The notes beneath the pieces were generated by a model. The model searched no databases and was not told the DNA's origin. It saw nothing but the letters and a program-made list of their open reading frames with translations. Below, piece after piece: positions 33,133 through 40,462 of a stretch of 64,000 nt of DNA (position 1 is the first letter of the stretch; every line of letters begins with the position of its first letter). The position numbers and the translations under genes are program-made. Source of the DNA: Lachnospiraceae bacterium (GTDB taxonomy: Bacteria > Bacillota > Clostridia > Lachnospirales > Lachnospiraceae); assembly GCA_902363825.1 (NCBI GenBank), contig CABJBK010000012.1, positions 39,215 through 103,214 of the forward strand, written 5' to 3'.

Positions 33133-34644
33133 TTATTGTGCCACTGCCGCGTCTGTCGCTGCTGCTGCATCTGTGGCTGCCGCCGCGTCCGCCGCCGGTG
33201 TGGTCTCTGCAGGTGCCGCCGCCGCACGGACGGTTGCCTCATCCTGTGTTGCGATCGCCGCGTTGATCGCCGCGCATGCATTCGGATCGTTTCCGACATT
33301 TCCGACTGCGATCACCTTCGGGGTGGATGCGTATTTGCTGGTGTTTACCACTTCCCTGCTCTGCTCCACGCCGTCCACAGTCACGATCTTCCACAGCTGT
33401 GCGGACTGTCCGACATGCGGTGACTGTGTTGTCGCCACATAACCGATCGGTGCCGCCGCCGCTACGATCTGTACCGGAGGTGTATCCTGGCTTACCGTTT
33501 CTGACTGATATTCCACCTTGCGGTTCTGCGGTCTTGTTTCCTCGCCATACACCGTAAAATAGAGATCCGATCCGTTCGTATAACCCTCAAGATAGATCGG
33601 TGCCTCTGAGGAGTTTTTAAACTTCAGATCCTTGTAGGTTCCCGCGATCGCCGCGTCTCTGCTCGGATCTACATAATGTACCATCATCGAATGGTTGGAG
33701 CGCTGTGTCACGTCAAGCTCGGAATAGAGCACCGCATTGTACAGTGTTGTAGAGACCTGACACACGCCGCCGCCGTAAGACTGTACGGTCGTACCGTTCT
33801 CATATGCGCCCGCCAGTTCGTATCCGTTTTCCGCATCAAGCGGTGCGATCGCCGCGTATACGGAAAACTCTTCGCCCGGATACAGCACGGTTCCATCGAT
33901 CTTGCTCACCGCGTTTTTGATGTTTGTGATACGGGATGCGGAAGAATCACTGAAATTCGTGTGGTAGGTTCCAAGAACATCCTTTACCTTCGCGAGGGAC
34001 TCCTTGTTGCCTTCCGGCTCAACGACATCCGCAACTAAAGCGATCGTGGCGTCCGCACCATCCCATCCGGAATTAAAGTATTCACGGATCTCCTTCACGG
34101 AATCGTCCACATTCACTGAGATTCCCTGTTTGCCATCGGTGTACACAAAATCACCGTTTTCTCTGGTAAGGCTCGCGTTGACCGCTTTCTGGTCAAGCTT
34201 CGATGCCTGCTCATTCAGCACCTCTGTTACCTTCTGCGTGTCCACCGTATATACGATATCATAGACCTTGTTCTGATTCTCCAGATCTTTTTTATCTTTA
34301 TAGCGCTTGATCAGATTGCCTGATTTTCCAATCCCGACTGCCTCATCCACAACCTGTGTGTTTCCCCAGGTCAGCCCGAGATCGCTCGTCTTTACCGTCA
34401 CACTGTTCTCGCCTGCGGTAAGCACGACATCGCCATCCTTGTTTTCCTTCACATAATCTTCCACAGTCTCTTTTGCTTCCGCAGAAGTCATTCCGCCGAC
34501 TGCCACTTCCCCGATGTAAACATTGTCCGGGATCACGTCATTTGTTTTTTCTTTTGCCGCCGTAAAGTCTGTGTTCCAGACAAACACAAGCGCCATAACA
34601 AGCGCCGCCGCCAAAAGAATACCAGCTGATCTCTTTTTTTTCAT
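33133..34644 (-). CDS. VanW-family exported cell-wall protein
   Basis: The 503-residue protein has a Lys-rich start and a hydrophobic signal/anchor (residues 5-25), then a YoaR-like peptidoglycan-binding repeat region (about 40-240, including NVYIGEVAVGGMTSAEA) and a VanW domain (about 265-400) with SVYAAIAPLDAENGYELAGAY-type and YGGGVCQVSTTLYNAV motifs. The last 50 residues are almost only Ala, Thr, Asp and Pro. It should sit outside the membrane and bind cell wall; VanW function remains unclear. A TTGAAA/TAAAAT promoter (34729-34702) precedes it. Confidence 0.87.
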   Translation of the reverse strand: MKKKRSAGILLAAALVMALVFVWNTDFTAAKEKTNDVIPDNVYIGEVAVGGMTSAEAKETVEDYVKENKDGDVVLTAGENSVTVKTSDLGLTWGNTQVVDEAVGIGKSGNLIKRYKDKKDLENQNKVYDIVYTVDTQKVTEVLNEQASKLDQKAVNASLTRENGDFVYTDGKQGISVNVDDSVKEIREYFNSGWDGADATIALVADVVEPEGNKESLAKVKDVLGTYHTNFSDSSASRITNIKNAVSKIDGTVLYPGEEFSVYAAIAPLDAENGYELAGAYENGTTVQSYGGGVCQVSTTLYNAVLYSELDVTQRSNHSMMVHYVDPSRDAAIAGTYKDLKFKNSSEAPIYLEGYTNGSDLYFTVYGEETRPQNRKVEYQSETVSQDTPPVQIVAAAAPIGYVATTQSPHVGQSAQLWKIVTVDGVEQSREVVNTSKYASTPKVIAVGNVGNDPNACAAINAAIATQDEATVRAAAAPAETTPAADAAAATDAAAATDAAVAQ

Positions 34645-34701
34645 AATTTTCCTCTTTCATCTATAAACTGCTCTTGCTTCTTTTTACATTGTACAGTTGC
34701 T

Positions 34702-34729
34702 ATTTTAACATAACTGCTTCGTTTTTCAA
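34702..34729 (-). promoter_or_regulatory. Probable promoter of the VanW-protein gene
   Basis: TTGAAA (34729-34724) and TAAAAT (34707-34702) are spaced by 16 bases, about 58 bases before the start codon. Confidence 0.45.
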
Positions 34730-34750
34730 TGCACATAACCACAAATATAT

Positions 34751-34780
34751 TTGACAGAAACCCGCGTTTTTGTGTATATT
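34751..34780 (+). promoter_or_regulatory. Promoter of the 206-residue membrane protein gene
   Basis: A perfect TTGACA (34751-34756) and TATATT (34775-34780) are spaced by 18 bases. The start codon is 195 bases downstream, an unusually long leader, which overlaps an antisense small gene. Confidence 0.65.
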
Positions 34781-34788
34781 ATGAACAT

Positions 34789-34802
34789 GAAGGAATTCCT
34801 TC
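34789..34802. promoter_or_regulatory. Perfect 14-bp palindrome at the expected transcription start
   Basis: GAAGGAATTCCTTC is a perfect inverted repeat starting nine bases after the -10 box of the plus-strand promoter. It could be an operator where a repressor blocks initiation, or a 5' hairpin of the transcript. Confidence 0.4.
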
Positions 34803-34909
34803 TATACGATAACGGTTATGACCAGAGAAAGCAGCATGGAAGCGCATAAGATCAGTACGATCGCTGCCGCGAAAATCCGTTTTTTCTTTGAGTTGCGAAA
34901 ATTCATCAT
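34802..34909 (-). CDS. 35-residue single-helix membrane protein
   Basis: The frame starts at ATG 34909 with GAGGTGA seven bases upstream and encodes 35 residues. It begins MMNFRNSKKKRIF, a basic patch, continues with a hydrophobic stretch of about 20 residues (AAAIVLILCASMLLSLVITV) and ends IV. This is the layout of small single-pass membrane proteins with the basic end inside. It lies antisense to the long leader of the 34976 gene. No homologue is recalled with certainty. Ribosome site, start and composition make it credible, and such short genes are often missed. Confidence 0.5.
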   Translation of the reverse strand: MMNFRNSKKKRIFAAAIVLILCASMLLSLVITVIV

Positions 34910-34975
34910 ATGGAATCACCTCGTTTCCGTTTTTTACTGTTATCCTATTATTTCTGTAAAAGAAGGTCTGATATT

Positions 34976-35596
34976 ATGTTATTTCTATGTTTCGGAATGT
35001 TCCTCATTATCTTGTCTGTTCTCGCTTTTTTCCGTAACCGGTCTGTCCGCAGATCCGAAGACGCGACGGAAGCGTTCTGGTCAAGAGAATATGAGTCCAA
35101 CCACATCCGCAAAAAAGATATTTCTGATCTGTCTTATATTGAGATCCCGCTCGATGCACTCCCGCTTCATGTTTGTTCTTCCGAACGATGCATAAGCCTC
35201 GAGTCCCAGCTTACCGCACTTGCCGGTAAAAAGATCGTAAACCTGAGCAATCTGTCCAACACGGACTTAAAGCTTACCTACGGCACTGCGAATCTCACGG
35301 TCCTCTCCGAGTACGATCAGAATTTCACCCAGCTGTCCAACCTGTTGTACAGCTACGGAAAAGAACTCGAAGACAACGGTTTTCACAGGGAAGCCATCCA
35401 GGTTCTCGAATACGGCATTTCGATCCACTGTGACGCGAGCCGCCTGTTTGTGTTTCTCGCATCCTTATACCAGAAAGATCACGCAACGGACAAGATCCGT
35501 GCCTTGATCGAAGAAGCCTCCGCTTTAAGTCCTCTTTTAAGAGACGCAACGGTAAAACAGTTAGAAGATCTCTTAAATGGAGCAGACGCTTCTTAA
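34976..35596 (+). CDS. Single-pass membrane protein with TPR-like C-terminus
   Basis: The start at ATG 34976 lies behind GAAGGTCTGATATT; a frame open further upstream has no site. The 206 residues begin with a membrane helix (MLFLCFGMFLIILSVLAFF, 1-19) and a basic stop-transfer region. The rest is cytoplasmic and the last 90 residues have repeated helices (EAIQVLEYGISIHCDASRLF, FVFLASLYQKDHATDKIRALI) like tetratricopeptide repeats. I do not recognise a family. Its end overlaps the convergent exonuclease gene by four bases. Confidence 0.7.
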   Translation: MLFLCFGMFLIILSVLAFFRNRSVRRSEDATEAFWSREYESNHIRKKDISDLSYIEIPLDALPLHVCSSERCISLESQLTALAGKKIVNLSNLSNTDLKLTYGTANLTVLSEYDQNFTQLSNLLYSYGKELEDNGFHREAIQVLEYGISIHCDASRLFVFLASLYQKDHATDKIRALIEEASALSPLLRDATVKQLEDLLNGADAS

Positions 35597-36303
35597 TGTA
35601 TTTTTCCATACTGGGCGAGTATCCGGTCGGTAAGACGGGATGCCTCGCTTCTTGTCAGTGTATCAAAATCCAGATCAATGCTTATTTTATGATAATCGAA
35701 CAATTCTTTCAAGTGTGTTTTCTGCACCGGTGTCGCCGGAGTCTGGCGTTTCGCCTTGTAGACCAGCGGCTTTGGCTCAAACGCCCTTTCATGCTCCGCG
35801 CCATACGCACCGATCAGCCGCTCTAACACCTCTTTGGTCGCAAGCGCGTCAAAGAGCGCCCGGTGTCCGTTCGTCCGGTCAATCCCATAATATCCGCACA
35901 GATATTCAAGGGACCGGTGTTCAAGCTCCGGCAGAAACTTCCGCGCGAGTTTTAACGTATCCACCGCCTGCCTCTCAAAAGACAGTTTTTCGTTGATCGC
36001 GGCCTGTTTTAAGAAGCTGTAGTCAAAGATCACATTATGTCCCACAAAAATATCATCCGCACAGAACACGATAAAATCCGGAAGGATCTCGCTGATCCGC
36101 GGTGCGTCCTTTACCATCTCATCGGTGATCCCGGTCAGCTCCCGCACTTTCTCCGGAATACAGCCCCCCGGATTTACAAACGTCTCATACCGCGCAGTCA
36201 CTTCCCCGTGTTCCACTCTTGCGGCTCCGATCTCTAAGATCCTGTCCCTGCGTGGATTTAACCCGGTCATTTCCAGATCCACCACCACATAACGTTCGAG
36301 CAT
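35593..36303 (-). CDS. DnaQ-type 3'-5' exonuclease
   Basis: The 236-residue protein carries the DEDDh exonuclease motifs: ExoI VVVDLEMTG (7-15), ExoII GHNVIFDYSFL and ExoIII NGHRALFDALAT. It resembles the proofreading epsilon/PolC exonuclease domain as a free-standing protein, with a C-terminal extension of about 70 residues. It should degrade single-stranded DNA or RNA ends. It is the last gene of the radical SAM unit, one base after that gene's stop, so probably co-transcribed; a functional link is not evident. Confidence 0.88.
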   Translation of the reverse strand: MLERYVVVDLEMTGLNPRRDRILEIGAARVEHGEVTARYETFVNPGGCIPEKVRELTGITDEMVKDAPRISEILPDFIVFCADDIFVGHNVIFDYSFLKQAAINEKLSFERQAVDTLKLARKFLPELEHRSLEYLCGYYGIDRTNGHRALFDALATKEVLERLIGAYGAEHERAFEPKPLVYKAKRQTPATPVQKTHLKELFDYHKISIDLDFDTLTRSEASRLTDRILAQYGKIH

Positions 36304-36304
36304 G

Positions 36305-38035
36305 TTACGCCTCCTCCTTTTTTAGATCCACCGGATGGATGTCCGCCTGATGGTTTAATGCGTCACGCTTCTCGTAATCAAACAGCAGATAGCAGGGCTC
36401 TTTTTGTCTCTCCGGAAGTTCTTTTACCGTCTCTTTCTCCGGCATGATATAGTAAAATCTTTCCAGATGCTGCATTTTTCCCTTTTTGCAGAATCTGTGC
36501 GCAAGCTCTTTGTATTCTGTCTGGTCATCTGCAAACGCCGGACGGCTCTTTGCGTTCTCCCTGCTGTAAATATCATAGACCGCCGCCTCTTTTAGGACAT
36601 CCAGATGTTCCCCGTCGATCTCCTCCGCAAACGCGAGCAAAATCTCCAGCCGCCGGATCCTTGAATGGCTCATGGAAAAATATCCGTGTTTTTCATAGTA
36701 CGTTCCTAGCGCCGCAAACATGGCAAACGCGCTCTCAAACCGCGTTTCCAACAGCCGTATGCTCATCGGATACTGTCTGCTGTTGTAATAAACCTCAAGC
36801 ATTTCCTCCACCTGTTTGATCTTTAAGACCGCGTCATAGTCAAGCCATGCCGTCTTTAAGACCTCATACGGCGGACGGCTGCCATAGACGATCCCATACT
36901 CCTTCGCGTGTTCAAACAGAAACGATCCCTTTAAGACTTTTAAGAATCCAAGCTGTAACTGTTCCGGCTTTAAAGCGTAGATCTCATCAAACGACTTCTG
37001 AAACGTCTCATAGTCCTCGTAAGGCAGTCCGGCGATCAGATCCAGATGCTGGTGTACGTTTTTATTCTTTTTGATCTCCCGGACGACCTGCTTTACGCGC
37101 GTAAGATCCATTTTCCGGTGTATCTCCGTGATCGTCTCCGGATGGGTCGTCTGTACCCCGATCTCAAGCTGTATGAGCCCCGGTCTTAACCCGGAGATAA
37201 ATGCGATCTCCTCGTCCGTCAGAAGATCCGCCGCGATCTCAAAATGGAAATTTGTGATCCCACGGTCATGTTCCCGGATAAATTTCCAAATCTCCATCGC
37301 GTGCTTATGATCACAGTTAAACGTGCGGTCCACGAATTTGACCTGCGGCACTTCCTTTTCGATAAAAAAGGCAAGTTCCCGTTTTACCAGTTCAATATCC
37401 CGGAAGCGCAGTTTCTTTTCAATCGATGACAGACAGTAACTGCACCGGAACGGACAGCCGCGGCTCGACTCATAATAGATGATACGGTTTTTAAAGTCTT
37501 CCATATTTTCATAGCAAAACGGGATCGTACTCATGTCGATCGGCTCTCTTGCCCCTGTAAAAACCATATGCCCGTCCTCATCTAAAAATGCAAGCCCTTT
37601 TATCGTTTCCGGTCTTTCTTCCGCTTTGATCCCGTCCCGGCGCTCTTCGTTTGCATAATATTCGCACAGTTCCGAAAAGCTCTGCTCACCCTCACCGACC
37701 ATAACGCCTGTCACAAACGGATGCTCTCTTAAAAACGCCTCTGTTTCATAGGAAACCTCCGGGCCGCCCATCCAGATCGGCACCTCCGGGCGCAGCTTGT
37801 GAAACTCCTCCGCAACCGAAAGCACCAGATCGAGATTCCAGATGTAGCAGGAAAAACATAAGATGTCCGGTCTGCTCTTATAGATCCCGCTCAAAATATA
37901 TTCCTGTCTGTGATTGATCGTGTATTCCGCAAGCTCGATCTGGCTTCGGTACTCTTTCGCGTAAGCCCGCAGACTGTACACGGCAAGATTGGAATGGATA
38001 TATTTCGCGTTTACCGCTGTCAGCAATAATTTCAT
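36305..38035 (-). CDS. B12-binding radical SAM protein (DUF4080 type)
   Basis: From ATG 38035 (GAGGAACAGAA upstream) the product is 576 residues. A B12-binding-like Rossmann domain comes first (1-150, with KLLLTAVNAKYIHSNLA and the GGPEVSYE motif). The radical SAM barrel follows with the 4Fe-4S cluster motif CPFRCSYC, cysteines 194, 198, 201. A C-terminal region (about 400-576) of the DUF4080 type ends it. Members are numerous in Clostridia; the reaction is unknown. A classical DxHxxG cobalamin-binding motif is not obvious in the first domain, so cobalamin use is uncertain. A longer frame upstream runs into the preceding gene. Confidence 0.85.
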   Translation of the reverse strand: MKLLLTAVNAKYIHSNLAVYSLRAYAKEYRSQIELAEYTINHRQEYILSGIYKSRPDILCFSCYIWNLDLVLSVAEEFHKLRPEVPIWMGGPEVSYETEAFLREHPFVTGVMVGEGEQSFSELCEYYANEERRDGIKAEERPETIKGLAFLDEDGHMVFTGAREPIDMSTIPFCYENMEDFKNRIIYYESSRGCPFRCSYCLSSIEKKLRFRDIELVKRELAFFIEKEVPQVKFVDRTFNCDHKHAMEIWKFIREHDRGITNFHFEIAADLLTDEEIAFISGLRPGLIQLEIGVQTTHPETITEIHRKMDLTRVKQVVREIKKNKNVHQHLDLIAGLPYEDYETFQKSFDEIYALKPEQLQLGFLKVLKGSFLFEHAKEYGIVYGSRPPYEVLKTAWLDYDAVLKIKQVEEMLEVYYNSRQYPMSIRLLETRFESAFAMFAALGTYYEKHGYFSMSHSRIRRLEILLAFAEEIDGEHLDVLKEAAVYDIYSRENAKSRPAFADDQTEYKELAHRFCKKGKMQHLERFYYIMPEKETVKELPERQKEPCYLLFDYEKRDALNHQADIHPVDLKKEEA

Positions 38036-38054
38036 TTCTGTTCCTCTTTTCTTA

Positions 38055-39677
38055 CTAAAAATCCATATTGCGCAGATAATATGCCTCAAACTCCGGCTCC
38101 CCCGCCAGATTGAGCACCCGGATCTTTCGCGCCAGTTCCTTAAATCGGATCTCCGTCTGTTCGATTCCGTGCTTCTTACATGCCTTCGCAAATTCATACG
38201 CGCCGCGCAATGCCGTATTCCCCGCCGCCTTTGTCTTTTTCTCAAGTCCTTTGGGGATCAGCCCGAGCAGTGCCGCCTTGTGTACATTCAGTTTACAGCC
38301 AAATCCGCCCGCAAGCCATACGGTCTGAACCTCCGCTTCACTCACACCGGATTTTTTAAGCAGCAGATCTACCCCGCTTCGGATCGCCGACTTCGCCAGC
38401 TGAAGCTGCCGCATATCCTCCTGGGTAAAGCAGATCCTGCTTCCATCCGCGCGCGTGGCAACCTGATACGATGCGGCGCCATCCAAAAACGTGCCATGCC
38501 GGTCGATCTTTCCACTGCGGTACAGTTCCGATGCGAGATCGAGTATCCCGCTTCCGCAGATCCCGACCGGCGGCTTATTGCCAATCGTGCGGATCACCGG
38601 TCGTCCGGCAAGCAGGTTCACCTGCTGGATCGCCCCCTCGATTCCGGGCACTCCGTCTGTCATATTGGCTCCCTCAAACGCAGGGCCGGCGGAAGTCGCT
38701 GTGGCAAGGATCTCCCCGCCGGTTTCAGTCGCCATCTCCCCGTTTGTCCCGATGTCCAAAAAGAGGGTGACACCTTCCTGCTGATCCATGGATACCGCAT
38801 AGAGTCCCGCCACGATATCCGCGCCCACGAATGCGGAAGCTCCCGGCAGCACCACAACTTCCGTTTCTTCCAGCGATCCACTCCCCGGAAAGATCCCGCT
38901 TTTTTTCTGCCTTGTCAGTTCGAGCGAGAATGGACGGAACGGTGCCTCGCCAAGCCCGCTCAACGGATAGCCGCAGAGCAGATGCTCCATCACTGTATTT
39001 CCGGCGACCACCATCTGCGGGAAACGGATCTTTTGAAAGACCCCGGCACTTCCCTGCGGTGTCCGCATCTTTTCCGTCACAAATTCCTGACACATCGCCT
39101 CGATATCCGCCCAGACTGCCGCCTGCATATCCACGCCGTGTCCTTCTTCCGCCGCCCGGATCCGGCTTACCACATCACTGCCGTATCGGCGCTCACTGTT
39201 TTCCCTTGTAAGCACCTGCTCGATCTCAAGATCACTTTCTCGCATAAATGCCGCCGCAAGTGTCGTGGTTCCGATATCAACGATCACGGTATATTCTGTT
39301 TCTTCCGTCTGCCGGTTCTCATCCGCCACACTTTTTCTTTTCAGGTCTTCTCCCTCGATCTGCATTTTGGGTCTTGTTTCATCCGGCAGATACATCCCGG
39401 ACGCCAGCCGCACGCAGAGATCCTCTGTCACCTTATGGCAGCACGCCAGCCGCTTTCCGGCATCAAGCGCCGTTCTTCCCAGCCGTGCGTCCTCCGCACA
39501 CGCCTCCGGCACCGGATGCTCAAAATATACGGCGCACTTTTTGCAGGTTCCGTTGCCACAACAGTTTCCCATCACAACGCCAAGCGTTCTCATGCCGGAA
39601 AGAACTGTTTCTCCTGCCTGCACCAAAACCGTCTTCTGTTTCATCCTGTCCTCTGAGAGCACCGTGATCTGTGGCAT
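38055..39677 (-). CDS. 2Fe-2S/ASKHA corrinoid-activator-like protein (DUF4445)
   Basis: The start ATG 39677 has AAAGGAAG upstream and puts the ferredoxin domain at the N-terminus; an ATG 30 bases earlier is possible. Residues 1-90 are a plant-type 2Fe-2S domain with NCCGNGTCKKC (Cys 39, 45, 48) and a later RLACC Cys. The rest is an ASKHA ATPase with IVDIGTTTLAAAF (about 137), FLDIGTNGEMA (about 300) and GICGSGILDL. This is the layout of RamA/RACo proteins that reduce Co(II) corrinoid proteins with ATP. No corrinoid methyltransferase is in the window, so the client is unknown. Confidence 0.87.
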   Translation of the reverse strand: MPQITVLSEDRMKQKTVLVQAGETVLSGMRTLGVVMGNCCGNGTCKKCAVYFEHPVPEACAEDARLGRTALDAGKRLACCHKVTEDLCVRLASGMYLPDETRPKMQIEGEDLKRKSVADENRQTEETEYTVIVDIGTTTLAAAFMRESDLEIEQVLTRENSERRYGSDVVSRIRAAEEGHGVDMQAAVWADIEAMCQEFVTEKMRTPQGSAGVFQKIRFPQMVVAGNTVMEHLLCGYPLSGLGEAPFRPFSLELTRQKKSGIFPGSGSLEETEVVVLPGASAFVGADIVAGLYAVSMDQQEGVTLFLDIGTNGEMATETGGEILATATSAGPAFEGANMTDGVPGIEGAIQQVNLLAGRPVIRTIGNKPPVGICGSGILDLASELYRSGKIDRHGTFLDGAASYQVATRADGSRICFTQEDMRQLQLAKSAIRSGVDLLLKKSGVSEAEVQTVWLAGGFGCKLNVHKAALLGLIPKGLEKKTKAAGNTALRGAYEFAKACKKHGIEQTEIRFKELARKIRVLNLAGEPEFEAYYLRNMDF

Positions 39678-39771
39678 CCGTCCGCTTCCTTTCCGCTTTC
39701 TTCTCATTTCAAGTGTTCCTATTATATCATGGTTTCCCCTGTTTTTTCTTAAAATCGTATGAATTTATTCT

Positions 39772-39815
39772 AAAAAAAGGGATGAAAACCTTTCCACAGG
39801 CTTTCATCCCTTTTT
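39772..39815. terminator. Terminator downstream of the MntP-like gene
   Basis: GGGATGAAA and TTTCATCCC form a stem with flanking A7 and T5 runs, so it can act in both directions. It follows the stop at 39828 on the minus strand. Confidence 0.8.
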
Positions 39816-39827
39816 CCTTTCAAAACG

Positions 39828-40409
39828 TTAATGGACAATATAGCGTATCACCACGTCGATCCCGCCGATGATCAGCAGAACCCCGCCGATACTGTACGCC
39901 TTTGTCTTTTGTTCAAATCCGAAGCGATATCCGGTATACATACCAAACACAACCATGAGAACGGTGAGACATACCACCATGATCAGCACGATCGTCACAT
40001 TAGTGCCGAGAAATCCAAACGCCACTCCGACTAAAAGTGTACACACGCTGGAAGCACCGACACATTTTAAGATCCTTCCAAGGCTCAGTCCATTTTCCTC
40101 TCTGCGTTCCACGATACTCTTGTTCTTCCATGCTTTTAAGATCATGCGCACTCCGAGTACGATAAATATGATCGCCACGATCACACGGACGGTTAAGATC
40201 TGTTTGTCCTTGATATCATACCGAAGAGACGCTCCGCCCACCAGATCTCCAAGATACAGAGCGATGGTCTGCAGCAGGGCAACCAGAAGGCTCCCCGCCG
40301 CAAGACGCTTTTTATTGATCTCTGCCAACAGCGCTCCCTCGCAGGTAACGATCCCGAATATATCCAATGAGATACCAAGTGTGATCAGTAATGTTTCAAT
40401 CCAATTCAT
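39828..40409 (-). CDS. MntP-family manganese efflux protein-like
   Basis: The 193-residue protein has six hydrophobic segments in the two-repeat MntP pattern, each repeat containing an acidic residue inside a helix: GISLDIFGIVTCEGAL (about 12-27) and the second half with GGVLLIIGGIDVVIRYIVH. MntP-family proteins export Mn2+. The acidic residues in helix 1 are present but the family LDxxAVS motif is altered (LDIFGIVTC), so substrate is uncertain. AGGAGGAACGTT precedes the ATG. It lies 53 bases after the heptad-repeat gene and may share its transcript. Confidence 0.7.
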   Translation of the reverse strand: MNWIETLLITLGISLDIFGIVTCEGALLAEINKKRLAAGSLLVALLQTIALYLGDLVGGASLRYDIKDKQILTVRVIVAIIFIVLGVRMILKAWKNKSIVERREENGLSLGRILKCVGASSVCTLLVGVAFGFLGTNVTIVLIMVVCLTVLMVVFGMYTGYRFGFEQKTKAYSIGGVLLIIGGIDVVIRYIVH

Positions 40410-40462
40410 AACGTTCCTCCTGCATTTTCGGTAATCTCATTTTTCCGCTCCTAATTATACTC

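Noticed and set aside
37989..39656. A 555-codon open frame on the plus strand opposite the ASKHA gene
   Set aside because: It is the antisense shadow of a GC-biased gene; no ribosome site, no recognisable domain, and the minus strand has clear 2Fe-2S and ASKHA motifs.
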